From Vespula vulgaris (taxonomy: Eukaryota > Arthropoda > Insecta > Hymenoptera > Vespidae), in assembly GCF_905475345.1 (NCBI RefSeq), contig NC_066602.1, forward strand, positions 186,001 through 250,000: a stretch of 64,000 nt of DNA. The letters are read 5' to 3'. Below the pieces are notes generated by a model. The model saw nothing but the letters and a program-made list of their open reading frames with translations, had not been told where the DNA came from and ran no database searches. The translations under genes and the position numbers were made by a program. This document shows positions 23,191 to 34,850 of this stretch, piece by piece; position 1 is the stretch's first letter; each line of letters begins with the position of its first letter.

Positions 23191-24369
23191 TTAACATACA
23201 GGGACGATCAAAAGATTCACTGTTTTTGGAAGTAATAATGTTAGCAGGGGAATACTTTTAAATTATACGTGAAATAGAAAGTCCACGTTTACGTCATCGT
23301 TATTCCATCGATTTAAATTAAGGAACCGATTGATATTATTAAGAATGGAGAAATATTGAATTTTGTACTTCAAATTGTTTGTCATAATATTCATGACATG
23401 TACTTGAAAAATATTCGTAATTAGCGTTTTTCATAAATATTGAAATTTGGACGAAGTAATTTGGTGCATAGCGCGAATTATCCATTTTGGTATGTTTTGA
23501 AAGGAATTTCATGATAATGGATACCCGTACTTATCGTCAAGTACCCTCGTTTTAAACCTTTTGTTATTATCTCTCTCTCCATCTTCGTGTGCTCTGATGC
23601 GAGCCTATCTATGTCAGACGAGTGGTCGGGATTGAGTGCGCGGTCATTTATGCATGTATGCGTACACCTGTCTTATCTTCATAATAAGGAAAGTATGTTT
23701 TCATTTGTTTTCCTATCTACAGACCAAGCAGATAATTGGAAATTAGCTCTATAGTTCAATTGTCTATTAAGATTCATCGTTTCATAAGACGGTTACATAT
23801 TCTGCAGAGCATTAGACTATTTTCTAAGCATCAAATTGATTTGGAATATAATATATGAAATATTTTATACCTGTAAGTATAATGGGAGCATTGTTTTGCA
23901 TTCTCCGATAGGGAGTAAATTTCTAGGAAAATGTACCCGTTCATGCAGAAGAATCAAATCAATCGTGGATGGTTGAATCTGCAAAAGATTTAACCAGGGA
24001 ATTAAAGGATTCAGCCAAATGGATAATTGAATTATAACGCTAATCGTATTATCGAATTCTCTGCCTGGTTTTATGAGAGGAAAACTAATGAAAATAAACC
24101 TTTTTGTTTTTAAAACATGATAGGAGATGTACAGACACACTACTCATACCCACCCACTCATTCCCACCCACTTGCACCCGCGCACGTAAGCGCGCACGTG
24201 CACGGAGAGAGATAATAATAAATCGTTTAATATGATGGTGCTGGATGAGAAGGTAGTGCGTACGTGCAGATCGTTAAATTCCGATCAATACCCGTTAATA
24301 GAAGAATTTGGAAACATGGAGGATCATATATCTTTGCAAAAAAATTAAAATTTTGTCCTTTATAATTTC
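23191..24369. repeat. Foldback centre, type II
   Basis: K(+) near 23,699 and K(-) near 24,066 bracket an inverted repeat, as at 1.6-2.7 kb. Flank boxes include GGGAGTAAATTTCTAGGAAA near 23,912 and a run of CCCA/CACGTAAGCGCGCACGTG near 24,150-24,200. The 91-codon minus frame at 23,865-24,140 is a relative of the one at 2,235-2,588. Confidence 0.65.
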
Positions 24370-25310
24370 CTACGATGTCTATGATAAATGTTGAATCAAT
24401 TCTCTTTCCACATTATCATCCCTCGCATTATGTATGAGATCTCTCCGTTTTTTTGTTGGATGTCATCACTATCACTCTTATCGTTTTCTTCCCGTATAAT
24501 ATTTATTTTTTCTAACATATCTATATAAATGTCTATCTGGAATTCCTCTTTGGTATTACTTATGACACGAAACTCACTTGTGTTTGGATATTTTGTCGTT
24601 CTTTTAATGAAAATGAAATAAGTAATTGAAAGCGTTGGTAGTCTCAAATTGTATATTACGAAATCACGAAACGATATATACCAAAAGAATATTACTTTTC
24701 TGATTTTCTGGCTTATTAATTTAGGGAACTATCTATTTCACTTGAAGTTTCAATACGAAGCGAGTTCAACTTCCAAAATCTCCTCAGTTTTATGATTGCT
24801 TGTTTACTCCATCAAATATCACTACCTCGTACGGGGTGTACTCACGTACCATTAGCAGAAAATTCGTTATCACTCTCTTTAAGTGGTTTAGTGAAGCCCC
24901 CAGACCATTGTGAATGTACTTCTTTTTCGTAAAGCCGACTAATATACTTTTCATATAACTTGGTAATTTGACCATTTCTTGATTCACTAACTGAGTGGTT
25001 CTCTCGGAGGGGAAATACGGGAAAAAGAGGAAGGTAATATTAGGAACGCATAAATGTGACGAAAGATTTTCTCCGAGTACATGTTTTTATTATTGTGCAA
25101 TAACGAAAATGAATTCTCCGATAACTTGGTCAATATGTATTTTTTTACAAGGAAGGAAAGTGATATATGGAGAAAATGTTTTCCCGGAATATGGAAGTAA
25201 ATATAATTTCCGATGAAAACATTTTTTTACAAGAGGAAAATTTTTTTGGAAGTAAAAAATTTTTGTACTTTCTACTTCGACATTCCTTGAAAACATTGTA
25301 TCCAATATTA
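24370..25310 (+). repeat. L module, plus
   Basis: Best-preserved older L copy. Its minus-strand frame 24,396-24,647 (83 codons) includes EEFQIDIYIDMLEKINIIRE followed by an acidic SDSDD stretch. The cognates at 36,092-36,289 and 4,330-4,450 (reverse orientation) keep the EEFQ.DIY residues. Acidic N-termini of this kind occur in several transposase families, but no catalytic part is present, so I do not name one. Five mutually overlapping frames at 24,995-25,535 reflect low complexity. Confidence 0.55.
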
Positions 25311-25479
25311 CTTTTCCTTCTTGTAAACAAATACCTATTGCTTAAGTTAACAAAGACTTCCTTTTCTTTATTACGTAATAGTAATAAAATATATGGCTTC
25401 AGATACAATCTTTTCTCCTATTTATTTTCTTTTTGTAATATTACCTTCTTTTTTTTTACGTATTTCTTGAACGTGAGGA

Positions 25480-26325
25480 TCTCAGAGTTATTTAATGATT
25501 ATGGAGAATCCACTGTTTCCACCGCAACTTTTTGAGAAATACATTTCTCTGAAGTTTTCTATTGAAGTGGCACAAAAAAACAAATCAAATAATCGTCCAA
25601 TTACTAAGTTTTATTTAAAGAATATCAGTCGATTTCACGAAAGAGAACATGGGAAGTGCTTTCACAACTGAGCCCTTGTATATTACAAACTCTGAGCCCT
25701 TCTCTGATCCGCTTAAGGAGACTCGTAAGTGAAACTTGTATATATAGTGAAATTTGATGAAGTAAACAACCGATCCTAAAACTGGAGAAACAGATTTTCA
25801 GAGCTGAAATCAGTTCGTATTGAAGCTTCGAGTAGTATGATAGATCCCTAGAATAATTACTGAGAAAATCAGGAAAGTATTATATTATTGTTATGTATCA
25901 TTCCGTTATTTCGTAAAATGCAATTATCTCCATTTCGTTTATTTCTCCATTTTTTTTCTTTTCTTTTTTTTTAATTAGGAGAACAGCAAAGTGTCCAAAT
26001 ACGTACAAGTCTCATGATATAAAATATAAGTAGTGAGGAAGAATTCCAGGAAGGCATTTATACAGTCACGTTAGACAAAATAAATATTAATCCGGAAGAA
26101 AACGATAGAAGTGATAGTTTTATCATCTAGCAAGAAAACGAAGAGATCTCAGTGGAGAAAGAGATGAAAATGTTGTAATTGAATTGCTTCAAAACTAATC
26201 ATAGATTTTGTAGAAAATAATAAGGGATAAAATTTTTGTCTTTTTGTAAAAAAATATGTTCTTCAATATCTACGAATTAACATAAATCAAGCAACCTTAT
26301 AATACATTATGTGTTTTTAAAATAT
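25480..26325 (-). repeat. L module, minus
   Basis: Reverse-orientation partner of 24,370-25,310. For example GAGGAAGAATTCCAGGAAGG near 26,036 mirrors the EEFQ-coding box. The pair repeats the 2.7-4.6 kb arrangement, showing that L+/L- was already an inverted pair before the older units duplicated. Confidence 0.6.
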
Positions 26326-26945
26326 ATATTCTGATATACCATGTCTGCGCGATAAAGTTCCATCGATTTGTTCAGAGCTGACGTCCGAAAGGCTCAGGGC
26401 AGATATGGTTATTACGTTTTACGCACATTAATTGCTTACACGGACGGAAAGGTCAAAAATGAAATTAATTAAGGGAAAATGAACTTCTGTTTTATTAATG
26501 TACCATATTTTTTAATTCGACGTATTACTTTTGCCTCTTCTTTTCTTTTTTTTCTTCTTTTCTTTACAGTTTATAATCTGAAATTAACTACAGAATGTTG
26601 ACGATTAACAATTAATTTTTTTCATATTTATGTGCTTAAGAATGACTATCAGTAAGAATTAATTTCTCCCTTTTTTATCTCTTGAAATTATCATTTCTTT
26701 TCTTGTATTACGCAATGATAAGGAATATTGATTCAGAAAAAATCTTTCGCCATATGTTTTTTTTTTTTTTTTTTTTTTTCGTTATATCATCTTTTTCCCT
26801 TTTACGTATTTCATTTGAACGTCGGTTTATACAAGTCACTAAAAATTTCCTGTTTCGCGGCCAAATGGGCTGAAAAGGATATCGGTTGGAAGGAAATGGA
26901 TTTCTCGACCAATCTCTTTTAATTCGGCCAAATATTATTCGTTCG
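26326..26945 (+). repeat. U and F modules, plus
   Basis: U at 26,330-26,440 has the hairpin 5' side ACGTCCGAAAGG with the 3' side changed to CTCAG. F spans 26,500-26,935 and includes a 23-base T run at 26,757-26,779. Frames at 26,682-26,873, 26,728-26,922 (+) and 26,708-27,004 (-) overlap one another and are not genes. Confidence 0.6.
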
Positions 26946-28090
26946 AGTAGCGGTATGACTAGACGGAATATACCTTTTTCAAAGGATTCATAGATGGGGA
27001 GCATTAGCTAGAGGGTATAATCGATTCGAGTCAAATAGGCCGTTGAAAGGTTGTCCGACTTTGCAGGTGGAACATGAATCAAAGTGGAATTCAGATGGAA
27101 CTGAGGAAAGTTTATCTTCTAACATAATTAAATCTACGAAAACGATATAAAGATCCATCGCTTTTCGAGATAATAATGTTAGCCCTAGAATACTTTTAAA
27201 TTATACGAAAAATGTTAATTCCATGTTTACGTCATAGTGTCATTGTTATTTATCAATTTAACTCGAGTAGTTGTTTTATCTAATTATAAATAGAAGAAAT
27301 TTTGAGTTCAATGTTTCAAATTATACACCATAATATTCACGATATGTAATGAAAAAAAATTTATCATATTTAATGTACGTTTTTTAGTAATATCGAAATT
27401 TGAATGAATTAATTTGCTGTGTAAAGCAAATTCTCTTGTTTATAAGTTTTGATTGGGTTTTACTGAAAATGCATGTACGTCTTACGTTCTCCATACGTAT
27501 CGTCAGGTACTTATCGATTAAACGATTTGTTATTACCTCTTTCCATGCACCTGTGCTCTTGTGTTCGCTCATGCGAGCTAGTTCATGTGGGTGGGATTAC
27601 GTGCGCGGTTCTGTGGGCGTGCATGCGTATATCACCTCCCTTATTTTGACAAGAAGAAAGGTATTTTTTCATTTATTTTCCTCCCAGTAAACCAAGCAGA
27701 GAATTCGATAATAATATTAGTAGTGCATTTTAATTACATATTTAGATATATTATTTAATTTGCAAATCGAAGTATCACGACTAATTTAGTACTTTCATAG
27801 GAACGAATACATTTTCCTACAAATTTATTCCAGACTGGACAATTTCAAAGAAAGATCCATCATACTTCGAGTAGTCAAACATTTCGCATATTACGCTCCA
27901 AACTATTTAGTTTCTCGGAAAATACTATCTATCTCGATCTTTTTATTTCTCATTACGTATAACCGAGTATAGAAACGAGTTCGTTATATTTCTAGTAATA
28001 TAATATGACAAATTTATTTAGCATTTTTCTAATATTTACTCGAATGATCATAAGTGTACATATAATAAACATTTACATAATGTGGCCATT
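26946..28090 (+). repeat. Truncated E1 and plus arm flank
   Basis: F is joined directly to the 3' third of E1 near 26,940 (GAGTAGCGGTATGACTAGAC), so X and the 5' part of E1 are missing. E1 signature: GCATTAGCTAGAGGG near 27,001. The flank carries a GTTCGCTCATGCG box near 27,562 and K(+) near 27,665. From about 27,764 it matches 56,481 onward at about 99%; before that the match is nearer 93%. Confidence 0.65.
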
Positions 28091-28275
28091 CCCCAAACGT
28101 AGTATAGATCTATTATATTGTTTTCTTACTATCGTCGTTCGATCAAATGGTCGACATCGCTCAAAGTAAAAATAATAAATATTGTAGGAAGAAAGCTCTT
28201 CTTTCAGATACGCTTTTCTTTTAAATACAATTTTGGAAGTCTGCTTTTCTTGATAATGTCGACGTTCTCTTCACG
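28091..28275 (-). repeat. M module, minus (left inner edge of palindrome)
   Basis: Reverse-orientation M. Reads ATCAAATGGTCGACATCGCT near 28,142, nearly identical to 56,859 and about 95% to 44,179. It pairs with the M(+) copy at 30,840-30,990. Confidence 0.6.
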
Positions 28276-29023
28276 AAAATTATATAAATATGAATAAATA
28301 TGTACCAAACACAAGATCCTCCTTGAAAAGTAGATAAACTAAATTCGATGTTTACAAAATAAACTAATCAAGAGGAAGAGATGAGGTATAGAGAAAGACC
28401 GATAAGCGGAATCGAATGGAAAAAAGAAGTATATAGCCAAAAAGAAATTTCCCCTTTGAGATCGTATCTATCCATTATTATGGGTAACATTGTGAGGAGA
28501 TTATCGCGGATGACACAATATCTCGTTAATATATGCAAAACAGTGAGGACCAGAATAAATGGTGACAAAATTTAATTTGATAATTGAATTTATTGAATTC
28601 TTTAAATAGGAGTACAATATTGATCCTGAGTCTTGTCAACTCCCATACAGGTTCTTGGAGACACAAAAAGATGGAACTATATATAAGCACCTCCGCAGAC
28701 ACGATAATGGACTATACCGTCTATATCATTTCAAACAACACTCTCGATAAGATATTTTAATTTAATTTTTTAATTTTTTTTATCTTCATTTACCAGTGTC
28801 AATTGATTATTCAGCGGGATCATTATTGCTATTATACAGCCAGTCCTGTAAGAGGTAATTATTAATAGAGGAGGATAAAACAACTTTCACTTAGAACTTT
28901 GTAAGTTCATTACATATTGTTTAAAGTCAGGTTGTAGATAAAATTATATAAAATTTTTCCTTATATTTGCTACGTCCAGTAATGAAATTTTCACTATTCT
29001 TTTCAGACGACAGACAGATTCTA

Positions 29024-29090
29024 TGCATACATATACATACACACACATATATATATGTGTATATGTATGTATACACACACATTCACAAAT
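29024..29090. repeat. Mixed CA/TA/TG microsatellite, self-complementary
   Basis: A CATACATATACATACACA-type left half and a TGTGTATATGTATGTATA-type right half form a short inverted repeat. The equivalent positions 37,298-37,388 and 57,735-57,772 also carry microsatellites of different makeup. Confidence 0.9.
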
Positions 29091-29171
29091 TCGTTTGAAC
29101 ATTTCGTAGATCGTAACGCGCGAGGAACATGAAATAATTTTAATCTAAAATTTTAACAATTTCTAATTTTA

Positions 29172-29444
29172 ATCTCAGAGTGGTTGCATCTGAGTTGCAT
29201 CGCTACGTGTAATGTCAATAAAAACGAACCTTTGAATGAATTTGCAGGTTGCCTTCACTTTCCACAGATGAAAATTTCAAACTTTTTGAAATGGCGGTCG
29301 TTCGCTATCTGTAAAGTAAAAATGATTGATTTGGACAGTTGCCAGATCGGTCATCCTTTCTACTCCGACGAGGAAACATCGGACATCTGTCGATGCCGCC
29401 TGCAAAAAATGAAGAAAATTTCGTTCACATACGTGTATATATGA
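29172..29444 (+). other. W module with 86-codon frame
   Basis: The frame 29,184-29,444 covers GC-richer sequence including the doubled GTTGCATC box and an ATCGGTCATCC...CTCCGACGAGG stretch. The copy at 57,865-58,285 has an extra block of about 124 bases or more near 57,970-58,120, which breaks the frame, so a conserved protein is unlikely. Function unknown. Confidence 0.35.
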
Positions 29445-30396
29445 AAAATATTATTTAAGGTAATTGTAAAACAAAAAATGTAATAAAAAAGGAGACTGTT
29501 CAATGCTAACATTCCAAGGTGTTTTTATATATTTCTTGTTTTTACAGTTTCTCCAAAACAATAAGAATATAACACGATCAAATCAGAAATTTAAAGCAGA
29601 ATTTTTACAAAATTTATTATTATAATTATTGCTCGCCGCTAACGGAGGAAATGAGGAATTACTTACAGCAAATTGCCAGGAATAAATGCACGTGGTAGCC
29701 ATTGATGTTCCTCCTTAATGGTTCCTTGAATTATGCGGTCCTCTCTTCTTGAGGTGTATATAAGGAATATTAACTTCTCGCGAAGTGTGTGGTAACACCG
29801 CATGGAAAACTATATCCTGGAAATAGAAGGAATTATCAGTTTAATACTTTATATCATTGCACTCTGTTTTCGCATAATAAATAAAAGAGAAAATACATGA
29901 GCTGATTTTAAACAGAATGTAATGATACTACTAGTGAAAACAGTTCTATCTCCCTCCGTTAAAAATTATGACCTGCAGATTAGTTCTTAATAATGCATTA
30001 CGATTCATTTATCGAAAGACAATTCTGTAACAAACCGTTGATTAAAAAAGGAGACTGTCAAATGTAACCATTCCAAGGGATATTCGTGTTATCTAAATAT
30101 TTCACTAAATTTTCGGACAGATAACCCCAATTATACTATTTTCTCTGTTTAATATTATACAATAATATATCCGAGACAAATTGCACGATGTAATATATAG
30201 TGTAAAATCATAATAAAAAACTATACAACTTTCTATCATATATTATAAAATATACTATGTATAAGACAGTAGAATTGAACAAAAAATTGTAGAAAATACA
30301 GTAGAATGCGTTAATATTAAATTATAAGTATATAAAATTCAAATAAGATTTAACTAACCGAGAGCGTGTTGCTTAAAATGTTACAGATGGTTGCCA

Positions 30397-30615
30397 TTAT
30401 CGCGACTGGTGAGGCGCTTTTATATTACTCCCGACCGTCCATCTCCAAGGGCCTCCATGAACGTGCCTTTGGGACGACTCGAAACAGAATGATCGTTTCA
30501 TTCGATTCCCGCTGATGGATCATATCCCCCACCACCCCGCAGTAACTCGAGCATGCGCTGTTTGGTCCCACTCCCTCTTTTACATATATCCACGAGGGTA
30601 GCATCTTCGTTTACC
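30397..30615. other. GC-rich island in AT-rich spacer
   Basis: Clearly richer in G+C than its surroundings, with CCCCCACCACCCCGC near 30,526 and CTCGAGCATGCGCTG near 30,547. The older spacer is alignable on both sides (18,370-18,420 and 18,640-18,690) but not here, so this piece is either an insertion or a replaced segment. Repeated exactly at 59,238-59,456. No frame or RNA fold was recognised. Confidence 0.5.
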
Positions 30616-30800
30616 TCTTCACAATGTTAACAATAACTTTGGATTGATATTACCGTAAAAGGGAAATTTCTTTGGCCTTTATCTTACTTTTCTCCTTATG
30701 ATCCCTTTTTCTCCTGTGATTCCACTCTTCCTCATTCTCTATATTCGTATCTTTCCGATCGTTCCACTTTGAAAAAATCGAATTGTGTTTATCTTCTTTC

Positions 30801-32335
30801 CGAAAGGAAAATTTTTGTTGGTATTTATACATTCATATTTATATATTTTTTGCGAAAAGCATTCAAAATATTGTTATTAAAAGAAATGGTAATCAATCTC
30901 ATAGAAAATCTCCATACAATATTTATAACTTACGACTTGTGCGATGTGGATCTGTTGATCGAATAACTATGGCTAGAAAGAAATATAATAGATATCTATT
31001 GTGTTATAATAAATATTATGATAGTGTTACATTCAATGTTTGCTTGTTCACAAAAGAGTCGTAGAGACAATACATTCGGAAACTACAAATGTTATCTTAC
31101 TAGAAATATAATAAAATTGTCGCCATGCTCGGTTATGCGTAATAGAAATAAACAATTCTCAAATAAAGATTGAGTAATAAAATATCTTCCAAGCAATTGA
31201 TTGGTTTGGAACATAATATACAAAATATTAGATAACTGGAGGGATTATTGGATCATTGTTTTCACTTCTTCAACAGGGAGCTAATATCAAGGAAAATGTA
31301 CTCGTTCGAACGGAATAATTAAATCAGTTTCGCGCCCATAGCTATGAAAAGATGTAGCCGAGTGATTAAATGATGTATTTAAATAGATAATTGCGTTATA
31401 CAATGTTCTCATCCAATTGTCCGATTCCGTCATTGGTTTGATAAGGGAAAGACAAATGAAAAAACACCTTTCATGTTTTCAAAATCAGACACGAGAGGTA
31501 CGCTCACAGGACAGCGTCACCCATTCCCGTCCACCTGAACTGGCCCATCCAAGCGTGCCGAATCACGGATGGAGAGGAATAATACCGAATCGATTAAAAC
31601 GAACGTACTTGATACGTAGGGAAGACCGTAATACGCAGATGCATTTTGTTCAAATCCCTATCAAAACGTACTGACAAGAGAATCCTGACTACGTAGCAAA
31701 ATACATCGTTGTTTTTACAATATTACACTAAAGCGTAAATTAAATATTATGCATATTTTTTAAGCACACGATGTGAATATTATGACAAATAATTAAGAAG
31801 GTTGATTCAACATATCTTCTATTTTTAATTTAATGGAATGATTACTTAATTTAATTTCATGGTATAACGATGTCAAGGTAAATATGGAACAAATCGGTAA
31901 ATCCTTTAATCATCCCTACAGGTTTAATAATTTTGAAATTTTAATCATTTAAACCTACCTTGATTTCATTTCTATTTTCCAGCGCTCGTTCTTCAATCCA
32001 TGATTAAACCTTCCATTCTCATAATCGTTTCTATTCTCGATGTCATTTTCTGTTTTTTGCTTATTATTTTTATTATTCCCGATAGGTCTCGATGATCCAT
32101 TTAACTTCGTTCTCACGATACACCGTGTTAGAAATTTTCCAATTTATATCGGAATTTACAAAGTCAATGTTCGGCCAAGGACAAACATCGATACGATTAG
32201 AATTAAATTTATCTGTGGAATCATCATCCTCGAGATAATATCTGTCTTCGATTAAATCGTGAGCGAACGTGGACAAATAATCTATACACTCACCTTGGAC
32301 ATGTTCATCTCCTGTATCTCCTTTTTCTTCCTCTT
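30801..32335 (-). repeat. M(+) edge and minus arm flank, unit I
   Basis: M at 30,840-30,990, then the flank: GAGTCGTAGAGACAATACAT (31,047), TTACTAGAAATATAATAAAA (31,098), K(-) TTTGATAAGGGAAAGACAAA near 31,436, and the ACACGATGTGAATATTATGA box near 31,766. From about 31,050 to 32,335 it matches unit II at +13,416 with about 98-99% identity. The 85-codon frame at 31,417-31,674 is unchanged at 44,833-45,090 and 60,258-60,515, owing to recent duplication. Confidence 0.75.
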
Positions 32336-33480
32336 CGCCTTTATCGTCGGATGTCCCTTCGTTGAACTTTTCCGATCTCAGTGGATTATATCCTCTTACC
32401 GAAGCTGCTTACCTTTGGATCCTTTGAAGGGATATATTCCCTAGTCCCGTACCTTCACGTGAACGTAGCTTAGTGAAACAGTACTACACCGGTCTCTAGA
32501 AGATTTGTGCTCATGGTCATTATAACTTTTGTCTTCCTGTTTCTCTTTTCCTTTAACTGCGATTAGTTGACGAACACGGTATTGAACATGGTATCACCGG
32601 AAAGTTAGAGACAAGGACGATGCTTCAAAAGGAAATGCCTTGCTACTGATTCCAGCACGATGATTTATGGTATTTCCTAGAAGCACTGGAAATGTTTTGG
32701 AAGACGTTGATAATCATTGATAATACAATATCACCGATCGATAATGGGTAATTGAATGTGTGCTCTCCATGCATGAGATATATGGATATGTATTGTTTTT
32801 TCACTTTTCAAAGTTCGCGCTGTAACATAGTGCATCATGTCCCTGACGATGAGCTGTAACAGAAAACTAAAAATTTCAAAGGCCGATTGATACTTCTCAC
32901 CCTGATTACTTCGCCGGTTATACCATTTTTGTTAAGAATAAAAGAGAACGGAAAAAAATATTGTTTGCATAAATATCACTTTTGGCCGACGTTTGACAGA
33001 TGGCAATTAAATATGTGTATAATAACGTTTACAAGCTATTTTAATTATGAGAAAATGATAAAAAAATTAATTCCTTTTCATTTAGTATTAACTCTTGGTA
33101 GGGCGCTCCTAATTAATCGAAGCAAAAGCGTTTCGTACATTTAGTAATTGTACTATATGGATTATTTCATATGGTAGTTAATTAGAGAGGGCCGCGGTAT
33201 GTCTGGATAAATGGGATTGGTCAACAAATCCGTTTTCCCCCACTCATATCCCTTTTGGCTCTTTCGACCGCGGAATAGGAAGTTATCGTTATACATAGCG
33301 TAAAGAGCATTCAAATGAATTGCGCGAAATGAAAAATAAATAGAACTAATTGTTATCTTTGAATCCATATACTTTTGCACTGTCTAATAAAGAAAGAGAG
33401 ACGCTTGTTAACTAGAACAATGAAAAGAGAACAGAAGGTAATGTCACGAAACAAATTTTCAAGTAATATTACTTGCTCGA
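32336..33480 (-). repeat. E1, X, F (minus), unit I, with 264-base deletion
   Basis: At 32,335-32,345 the sequence jumps relative to unit II: the offset changes from 13,416 to 13,680. The missing 264 bases correspond to about 45,752-46,020 and include the (CTT)n tract. E1 signature (reverse) near 32,388-32,412, X(-) to about 33,010, F(-) near 33,190-33,400. Confidence 0.7.
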
Positions 33481-34170
33481 AATTACACTTCTTATTAAAC
33501 ATTTTTAACGATAAGAACGGGAAGAATATTAATAGCCGATTATCGAAATTCTTTAGTTAATTTCTAATTCTAGATTGTAAGGAACAGTGGGTGTGAAAAA
33601 AAGAAAAGACCAGAATCAAGAAAATGAAAATAATTTGTCCAGTATATGAGAATATCATTCGAAAATTGAAAATTGAAACAAAAATTGAATTCCTTTGGAA
33701 CCATGACATTTCGGTTCTTTATTTCGCGTAATATGTGGTATTGATTGATCCGTGTAGAACATAATAACCCCATCCACCAAGCCCCTTCTCGGAAATTAGC
33801 TGGGTGTTCGGATGTGACGATTTCGGGAAGAGTCTCGCCTTCGAAGGTCATCCTTTCAATAATTTTTGAACGAGTAATGTGCAAGTAAGTGCTAAATAAT
33901 CGCCCAGAGGAAACTTACAAGCAATCCAAACGGTACAATTTCTTCATTCTCACTAGTCTTTTGTTCCTTATCGATGTTGTTATTAATCGGTAATCGTTAG
34001 TATGTAACTTATTATAAAATTTCATTACAATATTACGGAAATGAAACAGATTTTCGTGATCAATACCATCTTAATTATTATTTTGTTGCTTCTCGGTGAA
34101 GAAATTTTATATCGCTTAAAAGGGCGTAACCCGATTTACCTTTGATGACTGCACAATTTAAATGAACAAT
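33481..34170 (+). repeat. Z module, unit I
   Basis: GC-richer island 33,770-33,890, ending GTGCAAGTAAGTG. The minus frame 33,570-33,884 (104 codons) spans it. It is identical at 62,411-62,725 but not preserved at 47.3-47.6 kb, where the island is only about 85% similar and has an extra (AAGT)n at 47,537-47,553 plus about 28 bases. Confidence 0.55.
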
Positions 34171-34472
34171 TGAGCGTCTGTCATGACTCTCGACTAATCT
34201 ACGAATTGCAAACTCTTCCACAGATACGGAAGAGGAAACGGAGGCCAAAGCAGTTCCAATAGTCTTGAATCGTTGGGAAGGAGCAGAATCGACTGTTATC
34301 TGAATTGTAATTACTTCCAATGAAGATAAGAGGTTATTGCTAGAGCATTACCAGAGAAACCATCAGCTTCAATATTGAATTTTAATACACGAGGTACTAG
34401 GAGAACAGATATAAGTAACTTGTCAAGTATCTTATCCAATTTTCTTTATTAATGTCATCTTTTATTATATAG
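34171..34472 (+). pseudogene. Y module with internal 698-base deletion, unit I
   Basis: Matches unit II up to about 34,325 (offset 13,686), then jumps to the sequence equivalent to 48,717 (offset 14,384). It therefore lacks the end of the first exon-like part, the first gap and most of the second exon-like part. The 58-nt gap 34,415-34,472 with GT and AG ends remains. The 80-codon minus frame 34,078-34,320 is part of the longer minus frame at 47,764-48,150 and has no known domain. Confidence 0.45.
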
Positions 34473-34850
34473 CGCATCATAAAAGCAGAAGAGTTGTTCA
34501 AGAAGCAGTTGGAAGTTCTAACCAAAGAAGGAACATCGTGCTTTTGCACTTGTGTACAAATGGAATACCTAGGAGAAGGAAAAAGAAGAAAAAACATTTG
34601 TTTTTTTCCGAAGAAGTTTTGAAAGACCAACATGGAACTGTTTTATAAAGTTTGGAACGGTGGTACGAGGAAATGAGAGGGATTTAGCTTTTTCAAAAGA
34701 ACCACTCGTGAGCGGCTTTAGCCGGAGAGTATAGGCGATTATGCTTAGAAGGATTTGTAGAAGGGTCGTCCGAAGCTCCACGCGGGGCAAGGGTCAAAGG
34801 GGAATTAAAATGAAACTGAGGGAGGTATACAAAACAATTTAACATGCAGG
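34473..34850 (+). repeat. E2 module, plus, unit I
   Basis: Signature GAGCGGCTTTAGCCGGAGAG near 34,710. About 95% similar to 48,857-49,230 and identical to 63,314-63,691. Minus frames 34,397-34,633 and 34,569-34,790 are repeat by-products. Confidence 0.6.

Larger units (their letters stand above)
28276..30800. other. Type I spacer of unit 0/I, no confirmed gene
   Basis: Bases 28,381-28,717 match 57,098-57,434 closely (66- and 64-codon overlapping frames, unsupported). Bases 28,720-29,420 match 57,437-58,262 at roughly 85%. From 29,422 onward the match to 58,263 onward looks perfect. It contains W (29,172-29,300), a mixed microsatellite, V(-) at 30,170-30,270 and a GC-rich island. A minus frame 30,650-30,832 (60 codons, Lys/Arg-rich) and plus frames 30,769-30,966 and 30,783-31,064 are duplicated exactly at 59.5-59.9 kb only because the DNA is. 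Confidence 0.6.

Noticed and set aside
26708..27004. 98-codon minus frame with lysine run
   Set aside because: Produced by a 23-base T run and overlapped by frames on the other strand; it crosses the F/E1 join, so it is specific to one rearranged copy.
30397..30615. tRNA or rRNA fragment in the GC-rich island
   Set aside because: No cloverleaf, no T-loop GGTTCRA string and no recognisable rRNA core sequence.
31417..31674. 85-codon frame identical in three units as a conserved gene
   Set aside because: The identity comes from near-identical DNA over kilobases. Older copies near 19.4 kb do not keep the frame, so there is no sign of selection on protein.
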